From RECO01 sp050485385 (GTDB taxonomy: Bacteria; Pseudomonadota; Alphaproteobacteria; Geminicoccales; Geminicoccaceae): a stretch of DNA of 47,391 nucleotides. Positions 46,386 through 47,391 of the stretch are shown here, piece after piece. Numbering within the stretch: the stretch's first letter is position 1; each line of letters begins with the position of its first letter. Under the pieces are notes generated by a model that worked only from the letters and a program-made list of their open reading frames with translations, was not told where the DNA came from and did no database searches. The stretch spans positions 1-47,391 of the forward strand of contig JBJHBG010000024.1 in NCBI GenBank assembly GCA_050485385.1, written 5' to 3'. The position numbers were made by a program, and so were the translations under genes.

Positions 46386-46782
46386 CGCTCCAGCACCAAA
46401 CCCACCGTCCCGGCAAAAGGACGAAGCGTCGCTGCCAAAGCCATCGAGCATACCTTCGGTCGTCACCTACGATCGCCACCAACGCCAACCACGGACGATG
46501 TCCGCAGACGACGATGGACACGCTCGCAAGCAACGCCCGCGTCATGTCGAGAACTCTCTTCACGATGTCAAAACCAACGCCACCGGCCGAAGCCGGCGGA
46601 CCACGCTCCCTTCCCCACGATCGAACCCCGCCACCGGCGAAGGCGCACCCCAGAGATACGCCGATCGTGTCCCCGCTCCTCGACCTGCGATCACAGCCCA
46701 ACACCGCAACCGCCATCGCACCTGGACCCACCACGTTGCGGCACGCCGCACCGCGCAAACGACGCGGCGGCAGGGCAGGGGA
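46386..46782 (-). other. Spacer between tRNA-Ile and 23S rRNA, without tRNA-Ala
   Basis: This part of the 16S-23S spacer is about 400 bases. I searched by eye for the tRNA-Ala(TGC) that usually follows tRNA-Ile and did not see it on either strand. The spacer is Ala/Pro-codon-like GC sequence with no protein gene that I would support. Confidence 0.7.
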
Positions 46783-46860
<78 letters not shown>

Positions 46861-47004
46861 GGCAGGCCGGAAGCCAAGTCGACGACCTGGCCCGGCGAAC
46901 CGGTGAACGGGGAAGGAAGGGATAGGCAGACGGCGGCCGGTGGCCTGCTTCCGTCAGGAAGCTGTCCCCATCAGGGGATGGAGCCCGAGCATGCCTGCTC
47001 GAAC

Positions 47005-47391
<387 letters not shown>

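Overview
The window is high-GC DNA with many ATGA/GTGA gene overlaps and frequent GTG/TTG starts. The cytochrome c / kdsB / pheA neighbourhood, the fused A1-type cytochrome oxidase, the leucine-degradation operon and the rRNA operon all fit a free-living aerobic Gram-negative alphaproteobacterium. Rhodospirillales-like is my inference; I could not run a 16S comparison.

Region 1 (1-5528) is the most unusual part. It is a tight four-gene operon, cut by the left window edge. The first gene encodes a large protein (at least 946 residues) whose last third is an array of 41 His-x-Asp tripeptides, half of them spaced exactly 8 residues apart. It is followed by a radical SAM/SPASM enzyme with a full set of auxiliary-cluster cysteines, a four-cysteine protein of unknown function, and a class I methyltransferase. 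This is the layout of a peptide-modification (RiPP-like) system whose substrate is a protein-sized multi-core array. I do not know a described system with this composition. Region 2 (5529-8666) is a junction: a short IS66 transposase remnant, the GDP-L-fucose genes fcl and gmd, and a decayed glycosyltransferase fragment.

Region 3 (8667-15917) is a Yej-type peptide ABC importer (ATPase, two permeases, binding protein), a HisN-like phosphatase and a membrane-anchored cytochrome c. Divergent from it, region 4 (16096-19897) carries kdsB, pheA, a frameshifted membrane-protein gene and polyphosphate kinase 2. Region 5 (19908-26191, minus strand) is a PepSY protein and a coupled leucine-catabolism operon: methylcrotonyl-CoA carboxylase subunits, methylglutaconyl-CoA hydratase, HMG-CoA lyase and a HAD hydrolase.

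Region 6 (26239-34453) has a class III cyclase, a ferric-reductase-like flavoprotein with a coupled 38-residue membrane peptide, and a cytochrome c oxidase locus (ctaG-like, copD-like, DUF2231, subunit II, fused subunit I/III, small membrane protein). Region 7 (34459-43157) has a TetR/SDR pair divergent from a polysaccharide deacetylase, then a long coupled operon: tautomerase, TPP decarboxylase resembling AruI, DUF1989 protein, amino-acid ABC transporter parts and ureohydrolase. I infer that this operon takes up and degrades a guanidino or arginine-type compound.

Region 8 (43186-47391) is an rRNA operon on the minus strand: 16S (partial), tRNA-Ile(GAT), 23S, 5S, tRNA-fMet, then a terminator-like hairpin shared with the operon on the other strand. 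The usual tRNA-Ala is absent from the spacer.
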